Below are positions 24,044 through 33,028 of a DNA stretch of 64,000 nt, piece by piece; position 1 is the first letter of the stretch; each line of letters starts with the position of its first letter. The stretch covers positions 1,488,001 to 1,552,000 of the forward strand of contig NZ_JAPEPI010000002.1 in the NCBI RefSeq assembly GCF_026340305.1, read 5' to 3'. The position numbers and the translations under genes were made by a program. The DNA is from Streptomyces sp. NBC_01381. Lineage in GTDB: Bacteria; Actinomycetota; Actinomycetes; Streptomycetales; Streptomycetaceae. The notes under the pieces were generated by a model that did no database searches, had not been told where the DNA came from, and was given only the letters and a program-made list of their open reading frames with translations.

Positions 24044-25000
24044 ATGCTGGAGCGCACGGAGATGGAGATGTTCCTGACCCTTGCCGAAGAACTGCACTTC
24101 GGTCGTACCGCCGAGCGCCTGTACTGCTCCACGGGCCGGGTGAGCCAGATCATCAAGCAAATGGAGCGACGCGTCGGCGCGCCGTTGTTCGAGCGGACGA
24201 GCCGCCACGTCGAACTGACCTCCGTCGGGCGACGTCTGCGCGAGGACCTGCTGCCGCTGTACGAGGGGATCAGGGGCGCGATGGAACGCGCCGAGGCCGC
24301 CGGGCGCGGCATCACCGGCACGTTGACCGTCGGCTTCATGGGCACCCAGAGCGCACGGGTCCTCTCCGCAGCTCGTGAGGTGTTCGAGCTGCGGAACCCG
24401 GACTGCACCGTGCGCGTCGTCGAGACCCATCTGCACCATCACACCGCGCAGTTGCGCGACGGCACCGCCGACCTGCTGCTGATCACGCTGCCCGTCAGCG
24501 AGCCGGACCTGACCGTCGGAGCAGTGATCACGCGTGGCAGCAGATACATGGCCCTGGCAGCGGACCACCGGCTCACGGGGCACGACGTGGTGTCGTTCGA
24601 GGACCTCGCGGGTGAGACCTTCGTCGCCATGGCCGGCTCGGTCCCCACCTACTGGACGGACTTCCATCTGCCCCGTACAACGCCCGGCGGTCGGCCGATC
24701 GGCAGGTACGGCGAGCCGTGCGCCACGTACGCCGAGGCGTTGGCACTGGTCGCGGCAGGGCGGGCCATCGTGCCCGGCGACCGGCAACTGCTGTCGCTGT
24801 ACGGACGGCCGGACATCCACTTCGTCCTCGTCTCCGACATGCCGCAGGTCGAGCAAGGACTGGTGTGGCGCACACGCGACGACGCGGACCAGCGCGTGCG
24901 GGCCTTCGCCGATGTCGTCCTGGAGATCGCGCCCGCGCTCTCGCTGCCCGCGCCGACGCTTGTCCCCCGCAGCACCGAGGACACGGTGACGCCCGCCTGA
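24044..25000 (+). CDS. LysR-family transcriptional regulator
   Basis: 318 residues. The N-terminal winged HTH (about 1-65) has the LysR pattern LTLAEELHFGRTAERLYCST...VSQIIKQMERRVGAPLFERT; the C-terminal ~230 residues form the periplasmic-binding-like effector domain starting at LTVGFMGTQSARVL. ATG 24044 follows a long G-rich SD. It is transcribed in the same direction as the ene-reductase 160 bp downstream, and probably controls the ene-reductase/SDR pair. The inducer is unknown. Confidence 0.9.
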   Translation: MLERTEMEMFLTLAEELHFGRTAERLYCSTGRVSQIIKQMERRVGAPLFERTSRHVELTSVGRRLREDLLPLYEGIRGAMERAEAAGRGITGTLTVGFMGTQSARVLSAAREVFELRNPDCTVRVVETHLHHHTAQLRDGTADLLLITLPVSEPDLTVGAVITRGSRYMALAADHRLTGHDVVSFEDLAGETFVAMAGSVPTYWTDFHLPRTTPGGRPIGRYGEPCATYAEALALVAAGRAIVPGDRQLLSLYGRPDIHFVLVSDMPQVEQGLVWRTRDDADQRVRAFADVVLEIAPALSLPAPTLVPRSTEDTVTPA

Positions 25001-25159
25001 GCGGTGCTGCCCATGCGGGCGGTGTGCCCGAATCGATCGTTTACTCGTAGTACATGATCCTCGCGAAATCCGTCGTTGTTCCGACTTCACCGTTCGACGA
25101 ATGTTGGGGACGCCTCCTCCGCGTCCGCGGTGGCGGCGACTGCGCGAAGGAGCGACGTC

Positions 25160-26245
25160 ATGACGATCGAGTACTTCGACCCGCTGATCACGGGCAAGCT
25201 GGACCTGCCGAACCGTTTGGTGATGGCGCCGATGACCCGGAGCCGCGCGGACCGCGCGGGCGTGGTCTCGGAGTTGACCGCCGAGTACTACGCGCAGCGG
25301 GCCGGTGCGGGTCTGATCATCACCGAGGCGACCCAGGTGAGCGAGATCGGACAGGGGTACATCCTGACTCCGGGTCTGTACACGGCGGCACAGGTCCTGG
25401 CCTGGCGTGGGGTGACCGATGCCGTGCATGCGGCCGGTGGGCGAATCGTCGCTCAGCTGGTGCACTGCGGTCGGATCGGCCACCCGAGTCTGTACGCGGA
25501 CGGTGCTCTCCCTGTCGGCCCTTCCCCCATCGCGTCCGGCGAGCAGTTGTTCACCGCCGAGGGCATGCTGGACCACCCGACGCCGCGGGAGATGACCCTC
25601 GACGACATCCACCGCACGGTGGAGGACTTCGTGGCCAGTGCCCGCAACGCGGTCGAGGCCGGCTTCGACGGGGTGGAGGTGCACGCGGCCAACGGGTTCC
25701 TGCTGCACCAGTTCCTGGCGGACGGCGCCAACCGGCGGACCGACGGATACGGCGGTTCGATCGCCCATCGGATCCGCTTCGCCGTGGAGGTCGTCACGGC
25801 GGTGGCCGAGGCGATCGGCCCGGAGCGGGTGGGGGTCAGGCTCTCGCCCGGGATCACGTACAACGGGATCGGCGAGAGCGACACGGCCGAGCTGTACCCG
25901 GAACTGGTCCGCGCGCTGGCCCCGTTGCCGTTGGCCTACCTTCACGTCTTCGAGGTCATGACGCGGGACGTCACCCGGCTGATCCGTGCCGAGTGGCCGG
26001 GGACGCTGATCCTGTGTGCGCATCCCACGCCGGAGTCCTTCCCCAGCACGCCCGAGATCGGTGCCGAGGCACTGCGGGAGGGCGTGGCCGATGCCGTCGC
26101 ACTGGGCGAACTGTGGTTGGCCAACCCCGACTTGACCGCCCGGGTCCGCTCCGGTGGCCCGTACAACGTGGCGGACAAGGCCACGTTCTACGGCGGCGAC
26201 CACCGCGGCTACACCGACTACCCGACCCTCGACGCGGACAACTGA
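25160..26245 (+). CDS. Old-yellow-enzyme family alkene reductase
   Basis: 361 residues, FMN-dependent TIM-barrel ene-reductase (NemA/OYE class). N-terminal LPNRLVMAPMTRSRAD and YYAQRAGAGLIITEATQVSE are family hallmarks, as are the HAANG motif with the substrate-binding His/Asn pair and DGYGGSIAHRIRF. The position after HAANG, normally the proton-donor Tyr (HxANGY), is Phe (HAANGFLLHQF). Reduction of activated C=C bonds may thus be slower or use another donor. SD GGAG precedes ATG 25160. It forms an operon with the SDR. Confidence 0.9.
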   Translation: MTIEYFDPLITGKLDLPNRLVMAPMTRSRADRAGVVSELTAEYYAQRAGAGLIITEATQVSEIGQGYILTPGLYTAAQVLAWRGVTDAVHAAGGRIVAQLVHCGRIGHPSLYADGALPVGPSPIASGEQLFTAEGMLDHPTPREMTLDDIHRTVEDFVASARNAVEAGFDGVEVHAANGFLLHQFLADGANRRTDGYGGSIAHRIRFAVEVVTAVAEAIGPERVGVRLSPGITYNGIGESDTAELYPELVRALAPLPLAYLHVFEVMTRDVTRLIRAEWPGTLILCAHPTPESFPSTPEIGAEALREGVADAVALGELWLANPDLTARVRSGGPYNVADKATFYGGDHRGYTDYPTLDADN

Positions 26246-26330
26246 CCGGCGGCGTCCGCACTTCCCCCTGGGCTCCCTGGCAGCCCCAGGGGCGTCTCAC
26301 CCATCAGTCTGTGACACACAAGGAGCAATC

Positions 26331-27095
26331 ATGGACCTGCAACTCGCGGGCAAGACCGCCGTCGTGACGGCCGCCAGTGGCGGCATCGGGGGCGCGGTCG
26401 TACGTACGCTGATCGCCGACGGGGTCAAGGTGCTCGGCGCGGACCGTACGGTCTCGGCCGAGCTGAAGGAATCCGGCGCCGTGACCGTCGAGGCGGATCT
26501 CCTCACCCCGGAGGGCGTCGGGGAGCTGAGACGGGTGGCCGAGAGCGAGCTCGGCCGTGTCGACCTGCTGGTCAACGGTGTCGGCGGCCTTGCCGGTCTG
26601 GATCTGGGTCCACTGCCGGATCTGGACGATGAGACGTGGCAGCGGGCGTTCGAGCTGAACTTCTTCGGGACCATGCGCATCACCCGTGCGCTGGTGCCGC
26701 TGCTGCGGGAGTCGGTGGTCAACATCTCCACGAGCGTGGCGCACTGGCCGGCGTCCGGCCCGCACTGGTACGGAGCGTCCAAGTCCGCGCTGACCTCCTT
26801 CGGCAAGGGCCTCGCCGATGAGCTGGGCCCGCGCGGGATCCGGGTGAACACCGTCTCGCCCGCCCTGATCCGTACGCCGCTGTGGGACGAGTACGGCCCG
26901 CGCGTCAGCCAGGCCCGTGGTGCCGACTTCCAGCAGGTCATGAGCGACCTGCCCGACCAGATCAAGGTCACCCTGGGGCGTTGGGGCACCCCGCAGGAGG
27001 TCGCCAACGTGATCGTCTTCCTCAGCTCCCCGGCCGCTGCCTACGTCACCGGCAGCGACTACGTCATCGACGGCGGACTCCTGAAGGTCCGGTAA
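26331..27095 (+). CDS. SDR-family NAD(P)-dependent oxidoreductase
   Basis: 254 residues, classical short-chain dehydrogenase: cofactor loop TAASGGIGGAV (residues 13-23), NNAG-like NGVGG, catalytic Ser in NISTSVAHW and the Tyr-x-x-x-Lys motif YGASK, and the C-terminal GSDYVIDGGLL. It probably acts with the upstream ene-reductase on the same carbonyl compound. SD AAGGAG stands seven bases before ATG 26331. A strong terminator follows. Confidence 0.9.
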   Translation: MDLQLAGKTAVVTAASGGIGGAVVRTLIADGVKVLGADRTVSAELKESGAVTVEADLLTPEGVGELRRVAESELGRVDLLVNGVGGLAGLDLGPLPDLDDETWQRAFELNFFGTMRITRALVPLLRESVVNISTSVAHWPASGPHWYGASKSALTSFGKGLADELGPRGIRVNTVSPALIRTPLWDEYGPRVSQARGADFQQVMSDLPDQIKVTLGRWGTPQEVANVIVFLSSPAAAYVTGSDYVIDGGLLKVR

Positions 27096-27118
27096 CCGGA
27101 GGGCCAGGCGTAAGTGGA

Positions 27119-27154
27119 GTGCCCCGCCAGGACTTGAGTCCTGGCGGGGCACTC
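27119..27154 (+). terminator. Perfect 16-bp terminator hairpin
   Basis: AGTGCCCCGCCAGGAC (27119-27134), loop TTGA, and GTCCTGGCGGGGCACT (27139-27154) pair perfectly 24 bases after the SDR stop. Confidence 0.85.
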
Positions 27155-27203
27155 GGGTGCGTGGCCGCGCGGCGTCAGCCTTGCGTCGCGTACGAGAGGT
27201 GCC

Positions 27204-27271
27204 AAATCTTTTCCGATGCCCCGCCATGTGGAGTGCCTCGCGATTCTTGAGTCGGCGGCAAAGAGTGCCTG
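27204..27271 (+). pseudogene. 3'-end remnant of a TrmA-type RNA methyltransferase
   Basis: In one frame this reads FPMPRHVECLAILESAAKSA followed by a stop. It is nearly the same as the last residues of the intact methyltransferase at 14875-16242 (FPMTHHVECVAILEPAAKGL), and the DNA is also clearly similar. The rest of the gene is absent. It marks a deleted paralogue or a partial duplication upstream of the glu operon. Confidence 0.6.
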
Positions 27272-27389
27272 ACCAGCATTTTCTTAGGGGATCGGCAATC
27301 AGTGGTATCGAATAGTCGTAATCCACCGCTCTCGGCGTGCGGCTTCCTTTTGGAAGACGGAGGATTAAGGCAATGAGAGCGGAGTAGCC

Positions 27390-28154
27390 GTGAGCCATGA
27401 AAATCCCACCCCGGCCACAGGCGATCTGGTTGTGCTGAGCGACGTCAACAAACACTTCGGCGAGCTGCATGTCCTCCAGAACATCGACCTGACCATTGCC
27501 CGTGGCGAGGTTGTCGTCGTCATCGGGCCGTCCGGCGGCGGGAAATCCACGCTGTGCCGCGCCATCAATCGCCTGGAGACCATCGATTCGGGTGAGATCG
27601 TCATCGATGGAAAGCCCCTGCCCGCCGAAGGTCGCGAGCTGGCCGCGCTGCGGGCCGATGTGGGCATGGTCTTCCAGTCCTTCAACCTCTTCGCGCACAA
27701 AACCGTGCTCAATAACGTGACGCTCGGCCAGGTCAAGGTGCGTAAGAAGGACAAGAAGGCTGCCGAGGACCGGGCGCGTCAGCTGCTCGACCGGGTGGGG
27801 GTCGGCTCCCAGGCGGAGAAGTACCCCGCGCAGCTCTCCGGTGGCCAGCAGCAGCGCGTCGCGATCGCCAGAGCGCTGGCCATGGACCCGAAGATCATGC
27901 TCTTCGACGAGCCGACCTCCGCGCTCGACCCCGAGATGATCAACGAGGTGCTCGAGGTGATGCAGCAGCTCGCCCATGACGGAATGACCATGGTCGTCGT
28001 CACCCACGAGATGGGATTCGCCCGTTCGGCCGCCAACCGTGTGGTGTTCATGGCGGATGGCCGCATCGTGGAGGAGACGACACCCGCGCAGTTCTTCAGC
28101 AACCCGAGCAGCGAGCGGGCCAAGGACTTCCTTTCGAAGATCCTTCACCACTGA
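27390..28154 (+). CDS. gluA: Glutamate-type amino acid ABC transporter ATPase
   Basis: 254 residues of the GlnQ/GluA class: Walker A GPSGGGKST near residues 46-54, Q-loop VFQSFNLF, signature LSGGQQQR, Walker B IMLFDEPTSALDPE and switch His in VVTHEMGFA. GTG 27390 follows GGAG with a short gap. First gene of a four-gene operon with binding protein and two permeases, in the order typical of actinobacterial gluABCD. Polar amino acid import, probably glutamate. Confidence 0.93.
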   Translation: MSHENPTPATGDLVVLSDVNKHFGELHVLQNIDLTIARGEVVVVIGPSGGGKSTLCRAINRLETIDSGEIVIDGKPLPAEGRELAALRADVGMVFQSFNLFAHKTVLNNVTLGQVKVRKKDKKAAEDRARQLLDRVGVGSQAEKYPAQLSGGQQQRVAIARALAMDPKIMLFDEPTSALDPEMINEVLEVMQQLAHDGMTMVVVTHEMGFARSAANRVVFMADGRIVEETTPAQFFSNPSSERAKDFLSKILHH

Positions 28155-28193
28155 TCCGGGGCCCGGGGCACTACAGCACTAGGAATGATCACC

Positions 28194-29030
28194 ATGAAGC
28201 TTCACAAGGTCACCGTCGCGGCCGCCGCTGCGCTCGTGCTGTCCCTGAGCGCCGCCGGCTGCAGTTCGGACGACGACGGCGGCGGCACGAGCTCGGACGA
28301 CAAGAAGATCACCGTCGGCATCAAGTTCGACCAGCCGGGCATCGGCCTGAAGACGCCGGACGGCAAGTACACGGGCTTCGACGTCGACGTCGCTACGTAC
28401 GTCGCCAAGGAGCTCGGATACGACGCCGGCGACATCGAGTGGAAGGAAGCCAAGAGCGCCGACCGCGAGACGCTGCTCGAGCGCGGCGACGTCGACTTCA
28501 TCGCCGCCTCGTACTCGATCAACCCGGAGCGCGAGGAGAAGGTCGACTTCGCAGGCCCCTACCTCCTGGCACACCAGGACGTCCTGATCCGGTCGGACGA
28601 CGACTCCATCACGAAGCCCGCGGACCTCAACAACAAGAAGCTCTGCTCGGTCACGGGCTCCACATCGGCGCAGAACGTCAAGGACAAGATCGCGCCGCAG
28701 GCCCAGCTGCAGGAGTACGGCGGCTACTCGGAGTGCCTGACCGGCCTGGAGAACAAGGTCATCGACGCCCTGACCACCGATGACTCGATCCTCGCCGGTT
28801 ATGCCGCGCAGCCCGAATTCAAGGGCAAGTTCAAGCTCGGCGGATTCAAGCTGAGCAACGAGAACTACGGCATCGGCGTCGAAAAGGGCAGCGATCTCAA
28901 GGCGGAGATCAACACCGCCCTGGAGAAGATGGTCGAGGACGGCGCCTGGGACGACGCCGTCGAGAAGAACTTCGGCCCGGCCGGCTACAAGAACGAGCAG
29001 GCACCGAAGATCGGCGTCATCGTCAGCTGA
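28194..29030 (+). CDS. gluB: Glutamate-type ABC transporter substrate-binding lipoprotein
   Basis: 278 residues. A lipoprotein signal peptide ends in LSAAGC (lipidated Cys near residue 24), followed by an Asp/Gly/Ser-rich linker and an SBP_bac_3 domain (ITVGIKFDQPGIGLKTPDGK, GFDVDVATYVAKELG, SYSINPEREEKVDFAGPYLL). Two further cysteines (KLCSV, SECL) likely form the conserved disulfide of GluB proteins. ATG 28194 fits AGGA nine bases upstream; ATG 28185 is in frame too. It delivers substrate to GluC/GluD. Confidence 0.93.
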   Translation: MKLHKVTVAAAAALVLSLSAAGCSSDDDGGGTSSDDKKITVGIKFDQPGIGLKTPDGKYTGFDVDVATYVAKELGYDAGDIEWKEAKSADRETLLERGDVDFIAASYSINPEREEKVDFAGPYLLAHQDVLIRSDDDSITKPADLNNKKLCSVTGSTSAQNVKDKIAPQAQLQEYGGYSECLTGLENKVIDALTTDDSILAGYAAQPEFKGKFKLGGFKLSNENYGIGVEKGSDLKAEINTALEKMVEDGAWDDAVEKNFGPAGYKNEQAPKIGVIVS

Positions 29031-29079
29031 GGCGGGTGACCCGCGGCGCGCCGCCCTCGCAGCGGCGCGCGTCGCCCCT

Positions 29080-29125
29080 TCACGCACGCACGCACTCACG
29101 CACTCACGCACTCACGAACTCACGC
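29080..29125 (+). repeat. Short tandem repeats (8-bp units) between gluB and gluC
   Basis: About five imperfect copies of CACTCACG/CACGCACG lie just before the gluC SD. Copy number may vary by slippage and change the gluB-gluC spacing. Confidence 0.6.
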
Positions 29126-29140
29126 GGAAGGCCGGAGACT

Positions 29141-29806
29141 GTGTTCGACTTTCTCGAGGGTTACGACCTGCTGGCTGCCTTCTGGGTGACGGTGCAGCTC
29201 ACCCTCTATTCCGCCATCGGCGCCCTGATCTGGGGAACGGTGCTGGCCGCCATGCGCGTCAGCCCCGTGCCGCTGATGCGCGGCTTCGGCACCGCCTACG
29301 TCAACGTGGTCCGGAACATCCCGCTCACCGTGATCATCGTCTTCACCTCGCTGGGCCTGTTCCAGACGCTCGGCGTCACCCTCGGCGCCGACGACTTCAC
29401 GACGATCAACTTCCGGCTCGCCGTGCTCGGTCTGATCGCCTACACCGCGTCGTTCGTCTGTGAGGCGCTGAGGTCCGGCATCAACACGGTGCCCGTCGGC
29501 CAGACGGAGGCGGCGCGTGCCATCGGCCTGAACTTCCCCCAGGTGCTGCGGCTCATCGTTCTTCCCCAGGCCTTCCGTTCCGTGGTGGGCCCGCTGGCGA
29601 ACGTGCTGATCGCCCTGACCAAGAACACAACGGTGGCCGCCGCGATCGGCGTCGCCGAGGCCGCGGCGCTGATGCGGGAAATGATCGAGAACGAGGCTCA
29701 ACTCATCCTCATCTCCACCATCTTCGCGTTCGGATTCATCTGCCTCACCCTCCCGACCGGGTTGTTCCTCGGCTGGGTGAGCAAGAAGGTGTCGGTGAGG
29801 CGATGA
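29141..29806 (+). CDS. gluC: Glutamate-type ABC transporter permease
   Basis: 221 residues, five transmembrane helices, with the HisM/GlnP permease EAA motif (EAARAIGLNFPQVLRLIVLPQA). GTG 29141 (VFDFLEGYDLL) with GGAG five bases upstream is preferred over an earlier frame start that would code through the short repeats. The stop overlaps gluD by ATGA. It forms the heterodimeric membrane pore with GluD. Confidence 0.92.
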   Translation: MFDFLEGYDLLAAFWVTVQLTLYSAIGALIWGTVLAAMRVSPVPLMRGFGTAYVNVVRNIPLTVIIVFTSLGLFQTLGVTLGADDFTTINFRLAVLGLIAYTASFVCEALRSGINTVPVGQTEAARAIGLNFPQVLRLIVLPQAFRSVVGPLANVLIALTKNTTVAAAIGVAEAAALMREMIENEAQLILISTIFAFGFICLTLPTGLFLGWVSKKVSVRR

Positions 29807-30735
29807 GTGCGCAGAACGTTCTGTACGACGTCCCGGGGCCGCGTGCCAAACGGCGCAACGTGCTGCTCACGGTGGTGTTCCTGGTCGCACTCGCCGTCCT
29901 GATCTGGTGGGTGGTCCAGAGCCTCGCCGACAAGAACCAGCTCGAGTGGGTCAAATGGCGGCCCTTCTTCACGGACTCCCGGGCCTGGGAGACGTACATC
30001 CTGCCGGGGCTCAAGAACACGCTCATCGCCGCTGCACTGTCCATGGTCATCGCGCTGCCGCTCGGGGCGCTGTTCGGCATCGCCCGGCTCTCGGACCACT
30101 GGTGGGTGCGGGGTGCGGCCGGCACCGTCGTGGAGTTCTTCCGCGCCATCCCGGTGCTGATCCTGATGCTCTTCGCGAACGCGGCGTACTCCGAGTACAC
30201 CGACATCAGCCCCGCCAGCCGGCCGCTCTACGCCGTCGTCACCGGTCTCGTCCTCTACAACGCCTCCGTACTCGCGGAGATCGTACGAGCCGGAATCCTG
30301 TCCCTCCCGCGGGGCCAGACCGACGCGGCCAAGGCGATCGGCATGCGCAAGAACCAGGTCATGCGCCACGTGCTGCTGCCGCAGTCGGTCACCGCGATGC
30401 TCCCGGCGATCGTCAGCCAGCTGGTGGTCATCGTGAAGGACACCGCGCTGGGCGGCGCGCTGATCGGTTTCTCCGAACTCCTCGCGTCGGTCCGCCCGAT
30501 GAGCGCGAACTACGGCGCCAACACCATTGCCAGCTTCACCGTGGTCTCCGTGATCTTCGTCGTGCTGAACTTCGCACTCACGTCCTTCGCGAGCTGGCTG
30601 GAGGGCAGGCTGAGGCGCGGCAAGAAGTCCACCGGCGCGGTGGTAACCGCGGACGCGGTCGAGACGCTGGCGACACCGGGCGAGCACTTGGGCCGTGACG
30701 ATCTCGGGGGAACGGGCGGCAGCTCCAGCAAGTGA
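29803..30735 (+). CDS. gluD: Glutamate-type ABC transporter permease
   Basis: 310 residues with an N-terminal helix, an extracytoplasmic stretch, and four or five further helices with the EAA loop (TDAAKAIGMRKNQVMRHVLLPQS). The C-terminal ~45 residues are hydrophilic (Thr/Gly/Ser-rich), longer than in most relatives but usual for actinobacterial GluD. Translationally coupled to gluC. Last gene of the operon; a broken metE begins about 35 bases later. Confidence 0.92.
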   Translation: MSAQNVLYDVPGPRAKRRNVLLTVVFLVALAVLIWWVVQSLADKNQLEWVKWRPFFTDSRAWETYILPGLKNTLIAAALSMVIALPLGALFGIARLSDHWWVRGAAGTVVEFFRAIPVLILMLFANAAYSEYTDISPASRPLYAVVTGLVLYNASVLAEIVRAGILSLPRGQTDAAKAIGMRKNQVMRHVLLPQSVTAMLPAIVSQLVVIVKDTALGGALIGFSELLASVRPMSANYGANTIASFTVVSVIFVVLNFALTSFASWLEGRLRRGKKSTGAVVTADAVETLATPGEHLGRDDLGGTGGSSSK

Positions 30736-30768
30736 CCACGTACCGCAGCGGTGTGCGGGAACGACCGC

Positions 30769-32033
30769 CGTCATACCGAAGTCCTCGCCGAGCTGCGGGC
30801 CGCGGGCGCCGAGTGGGTTCAGCTGGACGAGCCCGTCCTGATGCAGGACCGCACCCCGGCCGAAGTGAACGCCGTCGCCCGCGCCTACCGCGATCTCGGC
30901 GCGCTCACCGACCGGCCCCGACTGCTCGTCGCCTCCTATTTCGACCGGCTCGGCGAGGCCCTTCCGGTGCTGGCCATGGCGGATGTCGACGGCCTCGCCA
31001 TCGACTTCACCGGGCCCGCCGCCGCCAATCTCGACGATCTCGCGGCCGTCGGCGGTCTGCCCGGCAAGCGTCTTGTCGCCGGCGTCGTCGACGGCCGCAA
31101 TGTGTGGATCAACGACCTGGGGAAGTCCCTGGCCGTGCTCGGTACGTTGCTCGGGCTCGCCGGGCGGGTCGACGTGGCCGCCTCCTGCTCCCTGCTGCAC
31201 GTCCCGCTGGACGCCGACGCCGAGCAGGGGCTTGATCCGCAGATCGCCCGCTGGCTTGCCTTCGCCCGGCAGAAGACCGGTGAGATCGCCACCCTCACCC
31301 GCGACCCGGTGGTGCGCGCCCGCGCCGCGGCCGTCACCGACGCGGACACCCGCCGTTCCCAGACGTACGCCGAGCGGGTCGCCGCCCGGCGCGAACGGCC
31401 GCCTGCCGCTGTTGCCGACGACGTCCATCGGCTCCTTCCCGCAGACCGGCGAACTGCCCACTGCCCGCGCCGACTTGCGTGCCGGACGCATCGGCACGGC
31501 CACGTACGAGGAGCGCATCGTGGCCGAGATCCGCGAGGTCATCGCCTTCCAGGAGAAGACCGGCACCGACGTCCTGGTGCACGGCGAGCCCGAACGCAAC
31601 GACATGGTCCAGTCCTACGGGACGCGCCATGTCTTCCGCCGATCCTGGCCGGCGACATCTCCCACCCCGAGCCGATGACGGTGCGTTGGACCGCGTACGC
31701 CCAGCCCCTCGCCGACACCGCCCGCCAGGTCGCGCTCGCGCTGCGCGAGACGCTGCCGCTGCGCGCCGCCCACCACGGCGGGTATCTCGCCTCGGCCACC
31801 GAGTCCTTCCGGCTCGGCACGAGCGGCGTACGGCCGGACAGCCAGATCCACACCGACATGTGCTACGCCGAGTCCGGCGACATCCGCCCGCTCGCACATG
31901 CAGGTCGCCGGCGAACTCGCCGCGTCCGGCTATCCCCCCGGACCGCGGTCTGAAGACCCGGGGCTGGACCGAGGTCCGCGCCGCCCTCGAGAACCTGGTC
32001 GGCGCCGCGCGCGAGCTCCGCTCCACCCTCTGA
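30769..32033 (+). pseudogene. metE: Decayed cobalamin-independent methionine synthase (metE)
   Basis: Homology starts at TEVLAELRAAGAEWVQLDEP; the N-terminal ~170 residues are missing. The frame shifts near 31400 (to TSIGSFPQTGELPTARADL) and again near 31640 (to LAGDISHPEPMTVRWTAYAQ). Several conserved blocks of the C-terminal barrel are deleted, including the TGPVTML region. The zinc site is damaged: HTHMCYxE reads HTDMCYAE and the NPDCGLKTR cysteine is Arg (PDRGLKTRG). The last residues (WTEVRAALENLVGAA) are kept. The enzyme made 5-methyl-THF-dependent methionine. It is dead here. Confidence 0.85.
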
Positions 32034-32129
32034 CCAGGGGCGTACGCGGTGGTGGTGTGCGCTTGCGTGTGCCACCGCCGCGCCCGCCGTGCGAGTTGTC
32101 AGGCCCCACGTGGCGCACTAGTGTCACCA

Positions 32130-32295
32130 CGCCTTGGTGCTCGGGAAATCCGGTGTGATGCCGGTGCGGCCCTCGCCACTGTGATCGGGAAAGTCCGGCT
32201 CCGGCCCCCTGTGGGGGCAGCCACTGGGTACTCACGTGCCCGGGAAGGCGGAGTCCGGGCGGTACGACCCGTCAGCCAGGAGACCGGTCAAGGCG
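32130..32295 (+). promoter_or_regulatory. Cobalamin (B12) riboswitch
   Basis: The P1 stem CGCCTTG (32130-32136) pairs with CAAGGCG (32289-32295). Between them are the conserved elements in order: GGGAAATCCGGTG, GGCCCTCGCCACTGTGA, a GGGAAAGTC segment, GCCACTGG, CCCGGGAAGGCGGAG and the B12 box AGCCAGGAGACC (32274-32285). It precedes cbiM by about 40 bases and should turn off cbiMNQO when adenosylcobalamin is plentiful. Confidence 0.93.
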
Positions 32296-32335
32296 CGTTG
32301 TCCATCCACGAGGTGCTGGAGAGGTCTGTTCCGCC

Positions 32336-33028
32336 ATGCACATAGCCGAGGGTTTCCTCCCCCCGGCGCACGCGATCGCCTGGAGTGTCGCGTCCGCGCC
32401 GTTCGTCGTCCACGGAGTCCGTTCCCTCACCCGTGAAGTCAAGGAGCACCCCGAGAGCACCCTGCTCCTCGGCGCGTCCGGAGCCTTCACCTTTGTCCTC
32501 TCCGCCCTGAAAATCCCTTCTGTCACGGGCAGTTGCTCGCATCCGACGGGCACCGGGCTCGGCGCGATTCTCTTCCGGCCGCCGATCATGGCGGTGCTCG
32601 GCACCATCACACTTCTGTTCCAGGCTCTGTTGCTCGCCCACGGCGGGCTCACCACGCTCGGCGCCAATGTGTTCTCCATGGCGATCATCGGGCCATGGGC
32701 CGGGTACGCCGTCTACCGGCTCCTGAAGAGATACGACGTACCGCTCATGGTGGCCGTGTTCTTCGGGGCGTTCGTCGCCGACCTGTCGACGTACTGCGTC
32801 ACCAGCGTCCAGCTGGCCCTGGCGTTCCCCGACCCCTCCAGCGGATTCATCGGCGCCCTGGGCAAGTTCGGCGGCATCTTCGCCGTCACGCAGATCCCCT
32901 TGGCGGTCAGCGAGGGACTGCTCACCGTCCTGGTGATGCGGCTCCTCGTGCAGTCCAGCAAGGGCGAGCTCACCCGGCTCGGCGTGCTGCTTCAGGGCAA
33001 GAAGTCCGAGACGGAGGCCAGTGCCTGA
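32336..33028 (+). CDS. cbiM: Cobalt ECF transporter, substrate-specific component CbiM
   Basis: 230 residues. The N-terminus MHIAEGFLPPAHAIAW is the CbiM hallmark: the Met1-His2 amino terminus binds Co2+, so the start is certain. Six to seven helices follow, with HGGLTTLGANVFSMAIIGPW. It binds cobalt and works with CbiN and the CbiQ/CbiO energising module. The stop overlaps cbiN (TGATG). Controlled by the upstream cobalamin riboswitch. Confidence 0.96.
   Translation: MHIAEGFLPPAHAIAWSVASAPFVVHGVRSLTREVKEHPESTLLLGASGAFTFVLSALKIPSVTGSCSHPTGTGLGAILFRPPIMAVLGTITLLFQALLLAHGGLTTLGANVFSMAIIGPWAGYAVYRLLKRYDVPLMVAVFFGAFVADLSTYCVTSVQLALAFPDPSSGFIGALGKFGGIFAVTQIPLAVSEGLLTVLVMRLLVQSSKGELTRLGVLLQGKKSETEASA

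Noticed and set aside
29698..31605. 635-codon open frame on the minus strand
   Set aside because: Antisense to gluD and the metE remnant; no domain, start site or composition of a real protein.
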